Assembly (NCBI GenBank): GCA_963752695.1
Contig: CAVVZB010000002.1
Location: forward strand, 682,001-746,000
Length of the DNA: 64,000 bases
From: Bog-113 sp963752695
GTDB lineage: Bacteria > Acidobacteriota > Terriglobia > Bryobacterales > Bryobacteraceae
Direction of reading: 5' to 3'
Shown here: one piece after another, positions 1 to 10,658 of the stretch
Layout of the letters: every line of letters starts with the position of its first letter
Numbering within the stretch: position 1 is the stretch's first letter
Position numbers and translations under genes: made by a program
Notes under the pieces: model-generated
What the model was told of the DNA's origin: nothing
Database searches by the model: none
What the model saw: the letters and a program-made list of their open reading frames with translations, nothing else

Positions 1-123
1 GGAGCGCGAAATCGCCGATTGTTTACAAGGCCTGTAGCTCGTCGAACGGCACGCCAAACGCCCCATGGCTGAACCGTTAAAAGCTTGAATCGCTTACTAT
101 ACAAGAGCATAGAAAATTTCAAT

Positions 124-152
124 TTGACGCTACCCGGCAGTGTCTCTAGACT
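124..152 (+). promoter_or_regulatory. Sigma-70-like promoter for the GAF-ANTAR gene
   Basis: TTGACG at 124-129 and TAGACT at 147-152 are separated by 17 bases, a good housekeeping promoter match (5/6 and 4/6). Transcription would begin near 159, leaving a leader of about 34 bases with GGAGGAG at 181-187 before the ATG at 193. This placement argues against the further-upstream ATG at 85. Confidence 0.55.
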
Positions 153-192
153 TGGGTTAATCCCGTCCATGGCGGGCCCTGGAGGAGTGCCG

Positions 193-1470
193 ATGAGTGC
201 TGCAATGGAAGCGAGAGGGCCATACATGAGTAGCCACGTAGCGCTGCTTCACCGGATCAGTAGCATTGTCAGCTCCGGCGAAGAACTCGACAACGTTTTG
301 CGGGAACTCGTCGATATGATCCTGACGGTCACCAACGGCGATGCATGCCTGGTGTATCTGATCGACCCGATCAGTCAGGAGATTGTCCTGCGAGCTTCGC
401 ACTTGCCTCACAACGACGAAATCGGGATTTTGCGTCTGAAGATGGGTGAAGGTATTACGGGTTGGGTTGCCGAACACCAGTCGGTAGTTGCGCTACCCAA
501 TCGAGCGTCCACCGATGCGCGGTTCAAGTCCTTCCCGGGTTTACAGGAAGACACTTTCGAAGCGTTTCTGTCGGTGCCGTTGATTGCCGACGGCGAACTC
601 ACGGGCGTGATCAACGTCCATCACAAGGCTCCGCATCACCACACCAGTGACGAAGCAGCGCTGGTAACGTTTATCGGCGAACAGATGGGCGGCGTCCTCG
701 CAAAGTCACGGTTGACCGAGCAATCGTTGAGCGCGGTGAAGCGGATGGAGGTACTGGCTGCGGTTGCGCAGAAGATCAGCGCGGAGAGCTATCTGGACCG
801 GATTCTGCAAGCCATCTCCGAGATGGTGGCCGAAACGCTGGATTCCCCGGTTTGCTCCATCATGCTGGTGGACGAGGAAAAGAAAGAACTGAGTATCAGC
901 GCGGCTCGTTGCTCCACCCCGGAGTACCTGCACAAGCTGCCGTTGAAGCTAGAGGATTCGCTTATAGGCAGAGTGGTGCGGGAAGGGCACCATCTCTACG
1001 TACCGGACGTGAAAGAAGAGAAGCAATACCGCTATCCGGAACTCGCACGGAAGACGGGGTTGGCATCGCTCCTGTCGGTACCACTGAACTCTCGAGACAA
1101 GGTGATCGGCACGATTAACATCTACACGCGGGACCGGCGGATTTTCACGGACGAAGAGGTCGGCTTTGTGCGGGTGGTGGCGAGTCAGGCAGCGAGTGCG
1201 ATCGAGAATGCCCGGCTCATGTCGGAGACCCTCGAAATGAAGCGAACTCTGGAAACCCGGAAGCTCGTTGAAAGAGCGAAGGGCATTCTGCAGTACAAGC
1301 ACCATCTCACAGAGGAAGATGCTTACTTGCGGCTGCGAAATGAAAGCCGCCGCTTACGTCGCCCGATGCGCGACTTGGCGGAGGCGGTGATCATGGCTGA
1401 CGAACTCAACCGCAAAGACTCCGACGCGCCAACGCCCGTGCAAAGGGAATACAAAGAAGAACTTATGTAG
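193..1470 (+). CDS. GAF-GAF-ANTAR regulator
   Basis: A 425-residue cytoplasmic sensor. Two GAF domains (about residues 30-170 and 195-345) are followed by a C-terminal ANTAR helical domain (about 355-410, with the hallmark ERAKGIL segment). ANTAR domains bind nascent RNA and prevent transcription termination at paired hairpins; the GAF domains would sense a small ligand or redox signal. I chose the ATG at 193 because GGAGGAG sits 5 bases before it and a promoter lies between it and the alternative ATG at 85. There is no kinase or receiver domain, so the GAF domains probably gate the ANTAR output directly. The RNA targets are not identifiable here. The 3' end overlaps the convergent protease gene by 8 bases. 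The domain call is firm; signal and targets are unknown. Confidence 0.85.
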   Translation: MSAAMEARGPYMSSHVALLHRISSIVSSGEELDNVLRELVDMILTVTNGDACLVYLIDPISQEIVLRASHLPHNDEIGILRLKMGEGITGWVAEHQSVVALPNRASTDARFKSFPGLQEDTFEAFLSVPLIADGELTGVINVHHKAPHHHTSDEAALVTFIGEQMGGVLAKSRLTEQSLSAVKRMEVLAAVAQKISAESYLDRILQAISEMVAETLDSPVCSIMLVDEEKKELSISAARCSTPEYLHKLPLKLEDSLIGRVVREGHHLYVPDVKEEKQYRYPELARKTGLASLLSVPLNSRDKVIGTINIYTRDRRIFTDEEVGFVRVVASQAASAIENARLMSETLEMKRTLETRKLVERAKGILQYKHHLTEEDAYLRLRNESRRLRRPMRDLAEAVIMADELNRKDSDAPTPVQREYKEELM

Positions 1471-2710
1471 GACCAAGCGGGGCCGGTGACGCTTCTACCG
1501 CGTCGATTAGGGCGCCGTGCTGTTCGACGCGGAAGTAGCCCCGGTCATCAAGGCCGCTTAGTTCGGTAGAAGTGTCGCGGTCAGCGCGGATACCGTGCGA
1601 TTTACCTTGGATACAGAGCCGGTAGTCTTTCAAGAACCGTGCCGCGCTATTTTCGTCTGACCACTCCGAAGCATAAACCAGCATCCGGGCGCCGCTCTTT
1701 TTGTTCTGGATGATCTGGAAGCTGCCGCCGCGCCACTCGGGACTTAGCGATCTGGCTTCTTCGAGCGAGACATACTGCTGAAGCAAGACGCGATGATCCA
1801 GCTCTCCGACATCCCCCGCATAGATGACCCGGTAACCCGAAGACGGCTTGGGCAATTGACAACGGCGCGGTTGCTTACCAGTGAAATAGAGGTTGGGATG
1901 CAAGATCTGCTGGGAGGAAAGTGGCGGGTGACGGAACGGAGCCGTGAAGCCGTTCTGGCCCAGCCGATCTACGAGCGCGGATTGGAATGCCAAGCCCCAG
2001 GTGTAGGGAAAAATCAAACCCATCCGCACATAGAGCGGCGCCCGATCGAAGACGGGATATTGCCCGTTAGTTGGCGCCACGGCGCGATCGAAGCTCGAGA
2101 TATCGGGATGCACTTCAGGGGCAGGCTTCCCAGTAGGAAGAGCCGCATACGCGAACATCAGGTAGGAAGCTTGACCTTCGATCACGGCCTGGCGGGCGAG
2201 GGCTGACTCATAGCGGAAATCGGCGGCTTTCGAATAATGCGCCAGGGAAAAGTTCTGATCAGCCAAGGCGTGACCCAATTCATGGATGATCGCGGTGTCG
2301 CGCATGCCGCCGGGTGCCCAATCGGAAAGAAACAGAGCTCGCTTTTTATAGTCGTAGAAGGCGGCAGCCTGCTCGGTCATGAGATCGACCGTAAGCTTGC
2401 GCAAGTCAAACCCGGCGGGAATCAAGCCCAATAGTTCCAGCGCGGCCTGTTGTTTTTCTAACTCTTCCGGGCGGGTACTCTGCCGTGTGCGCGCCTCGAG
2501 ATAGCGCGCCGTATCCGGGCGGCTGATTGATGTAAACCGAACGGGATGACGCAGGCGCATGCCGCTGATGTGCGACAGCTGATCAAGCACCTGGTCGACG
2601 AACGCCGGGGAGGGGAGTAACTGTTCCGGCGCATCACTGGCCGTTAATGGAACGAACGGAATCAGAAGCAGGGAGATGGCGGCGCAACGCGCTAAACTAG
2701 AGGGACCCAA
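1463..2710 (-). CDS. Secreted HExxH metalloprotease-like protein
   Basis: A 415-residue exported protein. The N-terminus has a hydrophobic signal segment (about residues 8-24). HELGH at residues 143-147 supplies two zinc-ligand histidines and the catalytic glutamate, and the downstream glutamate in IEGQA (about 178) is a plausible third ligand, as in gluzincin-type proteases. The rest does not match a family I can name. The start is a TTG without an obvious ribosome site; no better start precedes the signal peptide. It converges on the GAF-ANTAR gene and lies divergent to the small gene at 2744. Substrate unknown; the protease assignment rests on the motif and export signal. Confidence 0.7.
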   Translation of the reverse strand: MGPSSLARCAAISLLLIPFVPLTASDAPEQLLPSPAFVDQVLDQLSHISGMRLRHPVRFTSISRPDTARYLEARTRQSTRPEELEKQQAALELLGLIPAGFDLRKLTVDLMTEQAAAFYDYKKRALFLSDWAPGGMRDTAIIHELGHALADQNFSLAHYSKAADFRYESALARQAVIEGQASYLMFAYAALPTGKPAPEVHPDISSFDRAVAPTNGQYPVFDRAPLYVRMGLIFPYTWGLAFQSALVDRLGQNGFTAPFRHPPLSSQQILHPNLYFTGKQPRRCQLPKPSSGYRVIYAGDVGELDHRVLLQQYVSLEEARSLSPEWRGGSFQIIQNKKSGARMLVYASEWSDENSAARFLKDYRLCIQGKSHGIRADRDTSTELSGLDDRGYFRVEQHGALIDAVEASPAPLGPT

Positions 2711-2743
2711 TCAGTACGAACATAGAACAATCAGGAGGCCAAA

Positions 2744-2878
2744 TTGGCAGACGAGAGCAAGTTGTACAAAGCGGAGAACCTGGGTAGCGGAACTTTTGTA
2801 ATCAGCAAACCCAAGCGCAAGAAGAATAAGATGCGGCAGACCGACCTGCGCAACCCGCGGCGTGGATCGCGGAAGTAG
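2744..2878 (+). CDS. Small basic protein, unknown function
   Basis: A 44-codon reading frame starting at TTG, with an excellent ribosome site AGGAGG at 2733-2738, five bases upstream. The product has an acidic-to-neutral first half (ADESKLYKAENLGSGTF) and a strongly basic second half rich in Lys/Arg (KPKRKKNKMRQ, then RNPRRGSRK at the end). Such a tail suggests nucleic-acid or ribosome binding, but I recognise no family. It stands alone between a divergent protease gene and a convergent tiny gene. The strong ribosome site and biased composition are what make it credible. Confidence 0.55.
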   Translation: MADESKLYKAENLGSGTFVISKPKRKKNKMRQTDLRNPRRGSRK

Positions 2879-2883
2879 TCTCG

Positions 2884-3000
2884 CTATTTCCGCCGATTCG
2901 GGTCAATGGCGGCGAGCCACACGTGGAGCAAAGCCTTCTGAATCAAGATTGCCGAAGCTAGCGAGGCTCCCAACGTCACCGCGATCAGTATCGTTTGCAT
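2884..3000 (-). CDS. Possible single-span membrane micropeptide
   Basis: A 38-codon frame with ATG at 2998-3000. Residues 2-22 are hydrophobic (QTILIAVTLGASLASAILI), followed by an amphipathic stretch and a basic end DPNRRK, which is the layout of a small inner-membrane protein. There is no clear ribosome site, and the stop lies six bases from the stop of the opposite small gene. Plausible but weakly supported. Confidence 0.35.
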   Translation of the reverse strand: MQTILIAVTLGASLASAILIQKALLHVWLAAIDPNRRK

Positions 3001-3364
3001 TCTAGTAGCCCGGCACCGCGAACATCATAGCTTCACCCTTTTTCCGCATTGTACGAGGACTGCGATCGAGTTCTCGCAAATTTCAGAAATATTTCCGAAC
3101 CCGATTTAAGCAGGATTGTGGAAGAGGAAATCCAGCTTGATGGAAGCGCGCTTCTCGTTGGAAGCGGGTGGGATTTTCTGGGAGGATAGTCTGGTCAACT
3201 TGAGGACAAAAGGCTGGACCGGATTCCTCTTCCTGCGCTAAACGTACACGTGCAGTTTGCCGCTGCAATTGCTGTGCGACGTCAAGTCGCTGAAACTGGG
3301 ACAAATAAAAATTTTTTCGTGGCGTTACTGCGGAGATTTACCTTGTATAGTGATTGCGTCAGCC
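3001..3364. other. Intergenic region before the FAD oxidase
   Basis: About 360 bases without a convincing gene. It has several AT-rich patches, including a run of six T near 3313 and a TATAGT -10-like hexamer at 3346-3351 just before the oxidase start at 3365. No clear -35 partner, repeat or strong hairpin is visible. Confidence 0.4.
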
Positions 3365-4708
3365 ATGGATAAAAGGACATTTCTAAAAACATCGGGCGCG
3401 CTGGTCGCCGGGAGCCTCATGTCGCACATCGATATGTTCGGGGATCAGACCGAGACTCGGAAAAATTGGGCCGGCAATCAGCAGTACAGGGCAACTGAAC
3501 TGCTCACCCCATCGTCGGTGGACGAAGTGCGGCGCATTGTCGCCAAGTCGGCCACACTCAAAGCCCTGGGCACGCGGCATTCTTTCAATCGCATCGCCGA
3601 TAGCCCGCAAACACAGATTTCGTGTCAAAAGATGACGGGGATGACTCTGGACCGGGACGCGAATACAGTGACCGTGGAAGCAGGAGTCAGCTATGGCGCC
3701 TTGGCGCCATATCTTTATCAGAATGGCTTTGGTCTGCACAATTTGGCTTCGCTTCCCCACATTTCAGTCGTTGGGGCGCGATCCACGGGTACGCATGGGT
3801 CGGGCAGCAAGAATGGGAATCTGGCAACGGTCGTGACGGCCCTGGAATTGGTGACGGCGGACGGGAACCTCGTTCACCTTTCGCGGGAGCACGATGCCGA
3901 CCAGTTTGCCGGGGCGGTGGTCGATTTAGGCGGGCTGGGCGTGGTGACTAAGGTCACTCTCGCTCTGGTTCCGTCCTACGAAATGCGCCAAGTGGTTTTC
4001 GAGAATTTAGCTTTCGCCGAGTTGGAGCAGCACCTGGACCAAATTTTTGCGGCTGGTTACAGCGTTAGTCTGTTCACCGACTGGCAAAACCACAGGGCAA
4101 CGCAAGCGTGGGTGAAAAGTGTGGTCCGGCCGGGAAGTTGGCCCACGCGCAACCCGGAATTCTTCGGCGCCAAGCGCGCCAGTGCAAACCTGCATCCCCT
4201 GGCCGGTCACTCCGCAGAGAACTGCACGGAGCAGATGAACGTGCCTGGACCCTGGTACGAGCGCTTACCGCACTTCCGCATGAACTTTACTCCAAGTAGT
4301 GGCGAGGAACTGCAATCGGAATACTTCGTGCCGCGGGACAAGGGCTATCAGGCGATTCTGGCGGTGGAAAGGCTGCGCGACCACATCGGCCCGCATCTCA
4401 TGATTTCCGAGCTCCGGACCATCGACGCCGACGAGTTATGGATGAGCCCGTGCTACCAGCGCGCATCCATGGCCATCCATTTCACCTGGAAACCGGAGTG
4501 GGCAGCAGTGCAAAAGGTACTGCCGATGATCGAGGAACAATTGCAGCCGTTCGATGCTCGCCCGCATTGGGCAAAATTGTTCACCATGCCGCCGTCGCGG
4601 CTGCAATCGCTCTATCCGAAGCTTCCGGAATATCGTGCCTTGCTCAAACACTATGATCCGCAAGGTAAGTTTCACAACGAGTTCTTGAAGACTAATGTTC
4701 TAAGTTAA
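3365..4708 (+). CDS. FAD-linked alditol / aldonolactone oxidase
   Basis: A 447-residue flavoprotein of the vanillyl-alcohol-oxidase superfamily. The N-terminal half is an FAD-binding (PCMH) domain; GTRHSF at about residues 69-74 holds the histidine (about 72) expected to carry covalent FAD, and the STGTHGSG segment is the second flavin-contact loop. The C-terminal half has the ending typical of D-arabinono-lactone/alditol oxidases (YDPQGKFHN). Members oxidise xylitol, sorbitol or sugar lactones with O2, releasing H2O2. The N-terminus KRTFLKTSGALVAG resembles a Tat leader but has KR in place of RR, so export is uncertain. I chose the ATG at 3365; an in-frame start at 3257 would add an unlikely leader. 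The exact substrate cannot be read from sequence. Confidence 0.82.
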   Translation: MDKRTFLKTSGALVAGSLMSHIDMFGDQTETRKNWAGNQQYRATELLTPSSVDEVRRIVAKSATLKALGTRHSFNRIADSPQTQISCQKMTGMTLDRDANTVTVEAGVSYGALAPYLYQNGFGLHNLASLPHISVVGARSTGTHGSGSKNGNLATVVTALELVTADGNLVHLSREHDADQFAGAVVDLGGLGVVTKVTLALVPSYEMRQVVFENLAFAELEQHLDQIFAAGYSVSLFTDWQNHRATQAWVKSVVRPGSWPTRNPEFFGAKRASANLHPLAGHSAENCTEQMNVPGPWYERLPHFRMNFTPSSGEELQSEYFVPRDKGYQAILAVERLRDHIGPHLMISELRTIDADELWMSPCYQRASMAIHFTWKPEWAAVQKVLPMIEEQLQPFDARPHWAKLFTMPPSRLQSLYPKLPEYRALLKHYDPQGKFHNEFLKTNVLS

Positions 4709-4745
4709 TAGCTGGCTTGCTGGCCTTTCGATAAACTCGGTACAC

Positions 4746-6390
<1,645 letters not shown>

Positions 6391-6401
<11 letters not shown>

Positions 6402-7398
6402 GCTACTCGGGCTGGTGTTGGGCGCGGGTTTTGCTGCAGGGTTCGCACAACCGGCGGAAATCGTCAAGAAGGGCCCTGGCTGGAGTTACACGCGGCTCGG
6501 CAACACGGAGAACGTAACCACCAAGACGCGGTTTGGAATGCTTCTCGGAGGTGGCGGGACGGACGTGGATGCCGCGTTTCAGTGGATGTGCGAACGTTCT
6601 GGCAACGGCGATTTTCTGGTTCTGCGGGCTAGCGGCACGCCTGCTTACAACTCTTACATTTCCGGGTTATGTCCCGGCATCAACTCCGTCGCGACACTTA
6701 ATATCGAAAGCCGCGCGGCCGCGAATGACCCTTTCGTTTTAACAACAATTCGGAAAGCTGAGGCGGTGTTCCTTTCTGGAGGCGACCAGGCCAATTACGT
6801 GAACTTCTGGGAAGGGACTGGCGTTCAGCAGGCGATCAATGCAATGGCGGCGAATGGCGTGCCAATCGGCGGCACCAGCGCGGGGAATGCTGTGCTTGGG
6901 CAGTTTGCCTTCTCGGCTTTGCACGACACAGTGACGTCGTCGCAGGCCCTGAGCGATCCGTTCAGCCCGCTGATCACAATTGACGATCACTTCCTGCGGC
7001 TCTCGCCCTTGCTTCGAAACACGATAACAGACGATCATTTCGTAACCCGTGACCGGATGGGCCGCTTGATCGTTTTTCTGGCGCACCTGATGCGGGATAC
7101 CGGAGCACCGGTGGCGTCCGCCATCGCGGTCGCAGACAAAACGGCGCTATTAATCGAGCAGGATGGATCGGCAACGGTGGCCGGGCCGGGCGATGTTTAC
7201 TTTTTTCGGAGTAGACACAAGGCGGAACTTTTCGTTCCGGGTAAGCCTCTTACTTTTCTGAACGTCAGTGTGGCGCGCATGTCTGCCCACGCCACGTTCA
7301 ACCTGAAACGATGGCAGGGGACGGGCGGTGTTCGATACGAAATCTCAGCCGTGAATGGCGTTCTTCAGTCGACGCAAGCTGGAGGGAGCATCTACTGA
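6391..7398 (+). CDS. Secreted cyanophycinase-like S51 peptidase
   Basis: A 335-residue protein with a cleavable-looking signal peptide (residues 1-20). The body matches peptidase family S51: GGTSAGNAV carries the nucleophile Ser at about 163, preceded by the LSGGDQANY motif. Cyanophycinases cut multi-L-arginyl-poly-aspartate into dipeptides; exported versions let heterotrophs feed on released cyanophycin, and other S51 members are alpha-aspartyl dipeptidases. The ATG overlaps pgi by 11 bases, implying translational coupling. No cyanophycin synthetase is in the window, which fits a scavenging role. The family is clear; the substrate is inferred. Confidence 0.82.
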
Positions 7399-7411
7399 TA
7401 GTGTTGGACCC

Positions 7412-8308
7412 TCACTCAGTAAACGACTTAACACGGCTCGACGAGATGAAGTCGGCCCGCTCGCCGAGTGAATTCTCCCAGTGCAGGACGCCGAATGGCA
7501 GCTGCGGCTCTACGTCGAACGTCTCCGTAAGACCGTCCTCGGTATGGACAGTGAAGACCTCGGCCTGCTTGCCAGAAACCAGCTGATGGGCAGCGGAGTG
7601 AGTGAGCGTCGCGCGCCTCCAAGTCAGCGCACGATGTTGCGAACGGGCATCTCGCAGAGACGGCAAGATGAGGACGCGACGCTGCTCTCCGGGGCGTAAG
7701 ACCGGGGCGGCCATGTGACGCGCCCAGAACCATAGAGCATCGCCTGAGATCCCATCGCCGGGGTAGGGCAGGGTAATCTGCTCATCGCCTTCGCTTTCAA
7801 AATAGCTGTACTGATGGGAGCGCACGCCGGTAGCGTCGAACAACAGCTGGTGAAAGAGTTGGCCGTCAAAACTCTGTAAGGAGAAATCGACTTTCGTTTC
7901 GGCTCCCGCAACCCGGCCGTCAACGGGCGCCAACGCCAGGGCCGAGGTGGTCATCTCCGCGCAGTTCTCCAGGCCTCGTGTATAGCGCTCAATCCAACTC
8001 ATCTGAATAACCGGGAACAAATCGGGAAGGGTGGGCTTGGGATTTTCAATAGGAACCCTCTCGTCTTCCGAGTAGTTGGCGCGTTTGACTATGGCCGTTG
8101 CAGTGGCTTTTCGGAGCGCGCCGCCGCGCATACGCAAGGTTTCGTAAGAAGACTGTTCAGCAGCTCCGTCATCCCACTGTTGCCGGAACGCCGCATCGAA
8201 AACCGGCGCGCGGAACGAGGGGCTGCTCACAGTGGCGGGCCGTTCGCTGCCGCAGGCCGCTAGGAAAAGGCAAATGCTTAAGAGAACCAGGAGGGAGATG
8301 CGCGTCAC
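7412..8308 (-). CDS. Putative lipoprotein, unknown function
   Basis: About 298 residues. The N-terminus is a short basic segment, a hydrophobic core and a lipobox FLAAC, so the mature protein should be lipid-anchored at the Cys. I prefer the GTG at 8308, which gives a compact leader; a TTG at 8335 would add nine residues. The mature part is soluble, contains a conserved-looking middle with many aromatic residues (YSYFESEGDE) and ends in a beta-rich region (TEDGLTETFDVEPQ), reminiscent of lipid- or polymer-binding barrel proteins, but I do not recognise a family. It converges on the cyanophycinase-like gene. Confidence 0.6.
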   Translation of the reverse strand: MTRISLLVLLSICLFLAACGSERPATVSSPSFRAPVFDAAFRQQWDDGAAEQSSYETLRMRGGALRKATATAIVKRANYSEDERVPIENPKPTLPDLFPVIQMSWIERYTRGLENCAEMTTSALALAPVDGRVAGAETKVDFSLQSFDGQLFHQLLFDATGVRSHQYSYFESEGDEQITLPYPGDGISGDALWFWARHMAAPVLRPGEQRRVLILPSLRDARSQHRALTWRRATLTHSAAHQLVSGKQAEVFTVHTEDGLTETFDVEPQLPFGVLHWENSLGERADFISSSRVKSFTE

Positions 8309-8365
8309 GGAGCCGGGGTAGAAACCTCTTTCCAAAGTTTACCGTCCGCGGCTCCTAGGCAAAGG

Positions 8366-8860
8366 CTATGGGTGCGAATCTTCGGGCATTTTCACTTCGA
8401 TCCGGTCCAGCATGCGAATCCAGCGCGCGGGTTTCTTATCTTCCGGGACGATGAGGCGAAATGGCCCCTGCTCCGCGGTTAGGGGTTTGCCGTTGGAAGA
8501 GTCCGCCACCAGAATCTGATTATCCTGAAACGCGGTATCCACTTCGGCAAGCGCCATCGAGACATGGTAGCCGTCCTTGGCTGAGAAGTAGAGGTATGCC
8601 GCCATGTTCGGCCCCTTCAACCGATCGCCGACTGGCGCGCCGGATTGCTTGAGCAGATCACGTAAAAGCACGCCTTCGAACTGGACAGGCTTGCCGTGTT
8701 CGTTAGCGGTGATCAGGGTGTGCGGCATCTGGGCAATCGCAGCGGCGCTGAACTGCTGAACGCGGTCCGGCGGGCTGGCGATGGTAAGGTTCTGAGCGAA
8801 GGTGATACCCGCCAAGCCCAGAACCGCTAGACAAGAGAATGCAGACAGTCTAAAGTGCAT
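8366..8860 (-). CDS. Exported molybdopterin-fold oxidoreductase subunit
   Basis: A 164-residue protein with a signal peptide (residues 1-22) and a small sulfite-oxidase-type molybdopterin-binding fold, as judged from the VLLRDLLKQSGAP, DGYHVSMALAEVD and GPFRLIVPEDKKPARWIR segments. Full enzymes of the family are larger and hold a Cys ligand for molybdenum; no such Cys is evident here, so this is likely a stand-alone structural relative whose activity is unproven. Its ATG overlaps the upstream amidohydrolase by 11 bases, implying one operon. Confidence 0.72.
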   Translation of the reverse strand: MHFRLSAFSCLAVLGLAGITFAQNLTIASPPDRVQQFSAAAIAQMPHTLITANEHGKPVQFEGVLLRDLLKQSGAPVGDRLKGPNMAAYLYFSAKDGYHVSMALAEVDTAFQDNQILVADSSNGKPLTAEQGPFRLIVPEDKKPARWIRMLDRIEVKMPEDSHP

Positions 8861-9677
8861 AGAATTCCTGTGCCGTGAGTCCCATTAGTTTCTCGCGTAC
8901 GCCGACCTCGCGCGCGCCCAACGCTTGTGTAAACGCGGCTAAAACCTGTTTCCAAGTCCCCGAGGTCAGGCATACCGGCCAGTCGCTGCCGAACATACAG
9001 CGATTCGGACCGAACTCATTAAAACAGTGGGTCAGGTAAGGCTGAAGTTCAGATGCTTTCCAGTGCGGTCCGGCTTCGGTGATTACGCCGCTCATTTTGC
9101 AATAAATTTGCGGGAAGCGGGCCAGACGTGCGATGTCCTTGGCCCAAGGTTCGAGTTCGCGCTTCTGGATGAAGGGTTTCGCGATATGGTCAACCACCAT
9201 ACGGAGATCCGGGACACGCTCTGCAACTACCGGGATAAGAGGCAGGTGGCGCGGGTGAATACACAAGTCAAATGGGATTCGCCGGCGTGCCAATTCTTTG
9301 AGGCCTTGAATCACTTCCGGCCGGAGCAGCCAATGATTGTCAGGCTCATCCTGTACCAGGTGTCGGACACCCTTGAAAAACTGGTAGCCCTGCATTTTGT
9401 CCAGGGTTGCGGCCAACGCGGGGCTGGTCAGGTCCACCCACGCGACGACGCCTAAAATGCTGCGTTCGGATTCCGCCAATTCGAGCGACCACCAGGTTTC
9501 ATCCATGGTGTGACTGGCCTGCACCAGCACGGACCCATCAATGCGATTCAGCTCGTAGATCGGCTTCAAGTCGGCCGGCAGAAAGTTCTGACGAAGTATG
9601 GTGGGAGTAAGGTCGCCCATCCAAAAATAGTTGAACCGGTGAATATCCCAATAGTGCTGGTGGGCGTCGATGCGCAT
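8850..9677 (-). CDS. Amidohydrolase (fuconolactonase-like)
   Basis: A 275-residue TIM-barrel hydrolase of the amidohydrolase_2 group. It begins MRIDAHQHYWD, the metal-binding HxH strand, followed later by the CIHPRHLP and VVDHIAKP strands and FGSDWPVCL with the catalytic Asp. Relatives hydrolyse sugar lactones such as L-fuconolactone or L-rhamnono-lactone, or decarboxylate aromatic acids. I chose the ATG at 9677, which places the metal motif at the usual position; a TTG at 9734 would add 19 unrelated residues. It is first in a two-gene operon with the molybdopterin-fold protein and divergent from the ABC genes. Confidence 0.8.
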   Translation of the reverse strand: MRIDAHQHYWDIHRFNYFWMGDLTPTILRQNFLPADLKPIYELNRIDGSVLVQASHTMDETWWSLELAESERSILGVVAWVDLTSPALAATLDKMQGYQFFKGVRHLVQDEPDNHWLLRPEVIQGLKELARRRIPFDLCIHPRHLPLIPVVAERVPDLRMVVDHIAKPFIQKRELEPWAKDIARLARFPQIYCKMSGVITEAGPHWKASELQPYLTHCFNEFGPNRCMFGSDWPVCLTSGTWKQVLAAFTQALGAREVGVREKLMGLTAQEFYAL

Positions 9678-9737
9678 GAGTTCATAATATTGTCTGAACT
9701 TCGCAAATCCAAGGAACGTATTGCACTCTGACAAACC

Positions 9738-10658
9738 GTGAGCTACGCAATTGAGTCGGAAAACCTGACCAAGGTCTACAAACAGCGCTGGAGCAAGCGC
9801 GAGATGCGGGCTGTCGATGCGATTTCCCTACGAGTAGAAGCGGGAAGCACGTTCGGGCTGCTGGGTCCTAACGGGGCGGGGAAGACGACGTTCGTCAAGA
9901 TGCTGTTGTCGTGTACGCACCCCACGTCCGGCCGGGCGCTGGTATTCGGGCGCAATTCCTGGGAGCCGGAAGCGCGGCGCGTCATTGGGTACCTGCCAGA
10001 AAATCATCGTTTCCCTACCTACATGACCGGTGCGAACATGCTCGACTTCTATGGCGCGTTATCCGGCGTGGATGCCGCGACCCGGCGGAAGCGCATCCCG
10101 GAACTGCTCGAGATGGTGGGACTGGATAAATGGGGGACCACGCGGCTGGGCAAGTACTCGAAAGGGATGCTGCAGCGCGTTGGCTTGGCCCAGGCGATCC
10201 TTCATGAGCCGCAGTTGTTGATTCTGGACGAACCGTCCGACGGTGTAGACCCGGTCGGCCGAAAGCAGATTCGCGATTTGCTCTACGGGCTGGAGCAGAA
10301 AGGCGTGACTATTTTCGTGAACTCGCATCTGCTCCAAGAAGTTGAGCTGTTCTGCCATAACGTTGCGATTATTCACAAGGGAAAGGTCGCTTTAGAAGGC
10401 AAGGTCAAGGACTTAACGGCGGGCGGCGGCTACCGCCTGCAAGCCGAGAAGATGTCGGAGAATATGGCGACGGAACTTGGCAAGCGCGCCTCGGCGGTTC
10501 TAGGGAGCAACGGGGATCTGTCGTTTGTGTTCGGAACGCGTGAAGCGGCCAACGCGGCGGTGGATTTGTTGCGCGGCGAACACTGCGAGGTCGAATCCCT
10601 GACGCGCGCCTCAAACACCCTGGAAGAAGTGTTTATGCGGACGGTGGAAAAGAAATGA
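9738..10658 (+). CDS. ABC exporter ATP-binding protein
   Basis: A 306-residue ATPase. Walker A GPNGAGKT is at residues 43-50, the signature is KYSKGMLQR and Walker B is LLILDEPSDG. The C-terminal extension of about 90 residues is typical of the CcmA/NatA-type exporters. The start is GTG. Its last four bases (ATGA) overlap the permease start, so the two are translationally coupled and form one transporter. Cargo cannot be inferred from sequence. Confidence 0.93.
   Translation: MSYAIESENLTKVYKQRWSKREMRAVDAISLRVEAGSTFGLLGPNGAGKTTFVKMLLSCTHPTSGRALVFGRNSWEPEARRVIGYLPENHRFPTYMTGANMLDFYGALSGVDAATRRKRIPELLEMVGLDKWGTTRLGKYSKGMLQRVGLAQAILHEPQLLILDEPSDGVDPVGRKQIRDLLYGLEQKGVTIFVNSHLLQEVELFCHNVAIIHKGKVALEGKVKDLTAGGGYRLQAEKMSENMATELGKRASAVLGSNGDLSFVFGTREAANAAVDLLRGEHCEVESLTRASNTLEEVFMRTVEKK

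Noticed and set aside
1..84. A partial gene at the left edge
   Set aside because: Only about 80 bases with stops in the readable frames and no recognisable peptide; nothing can be supported.
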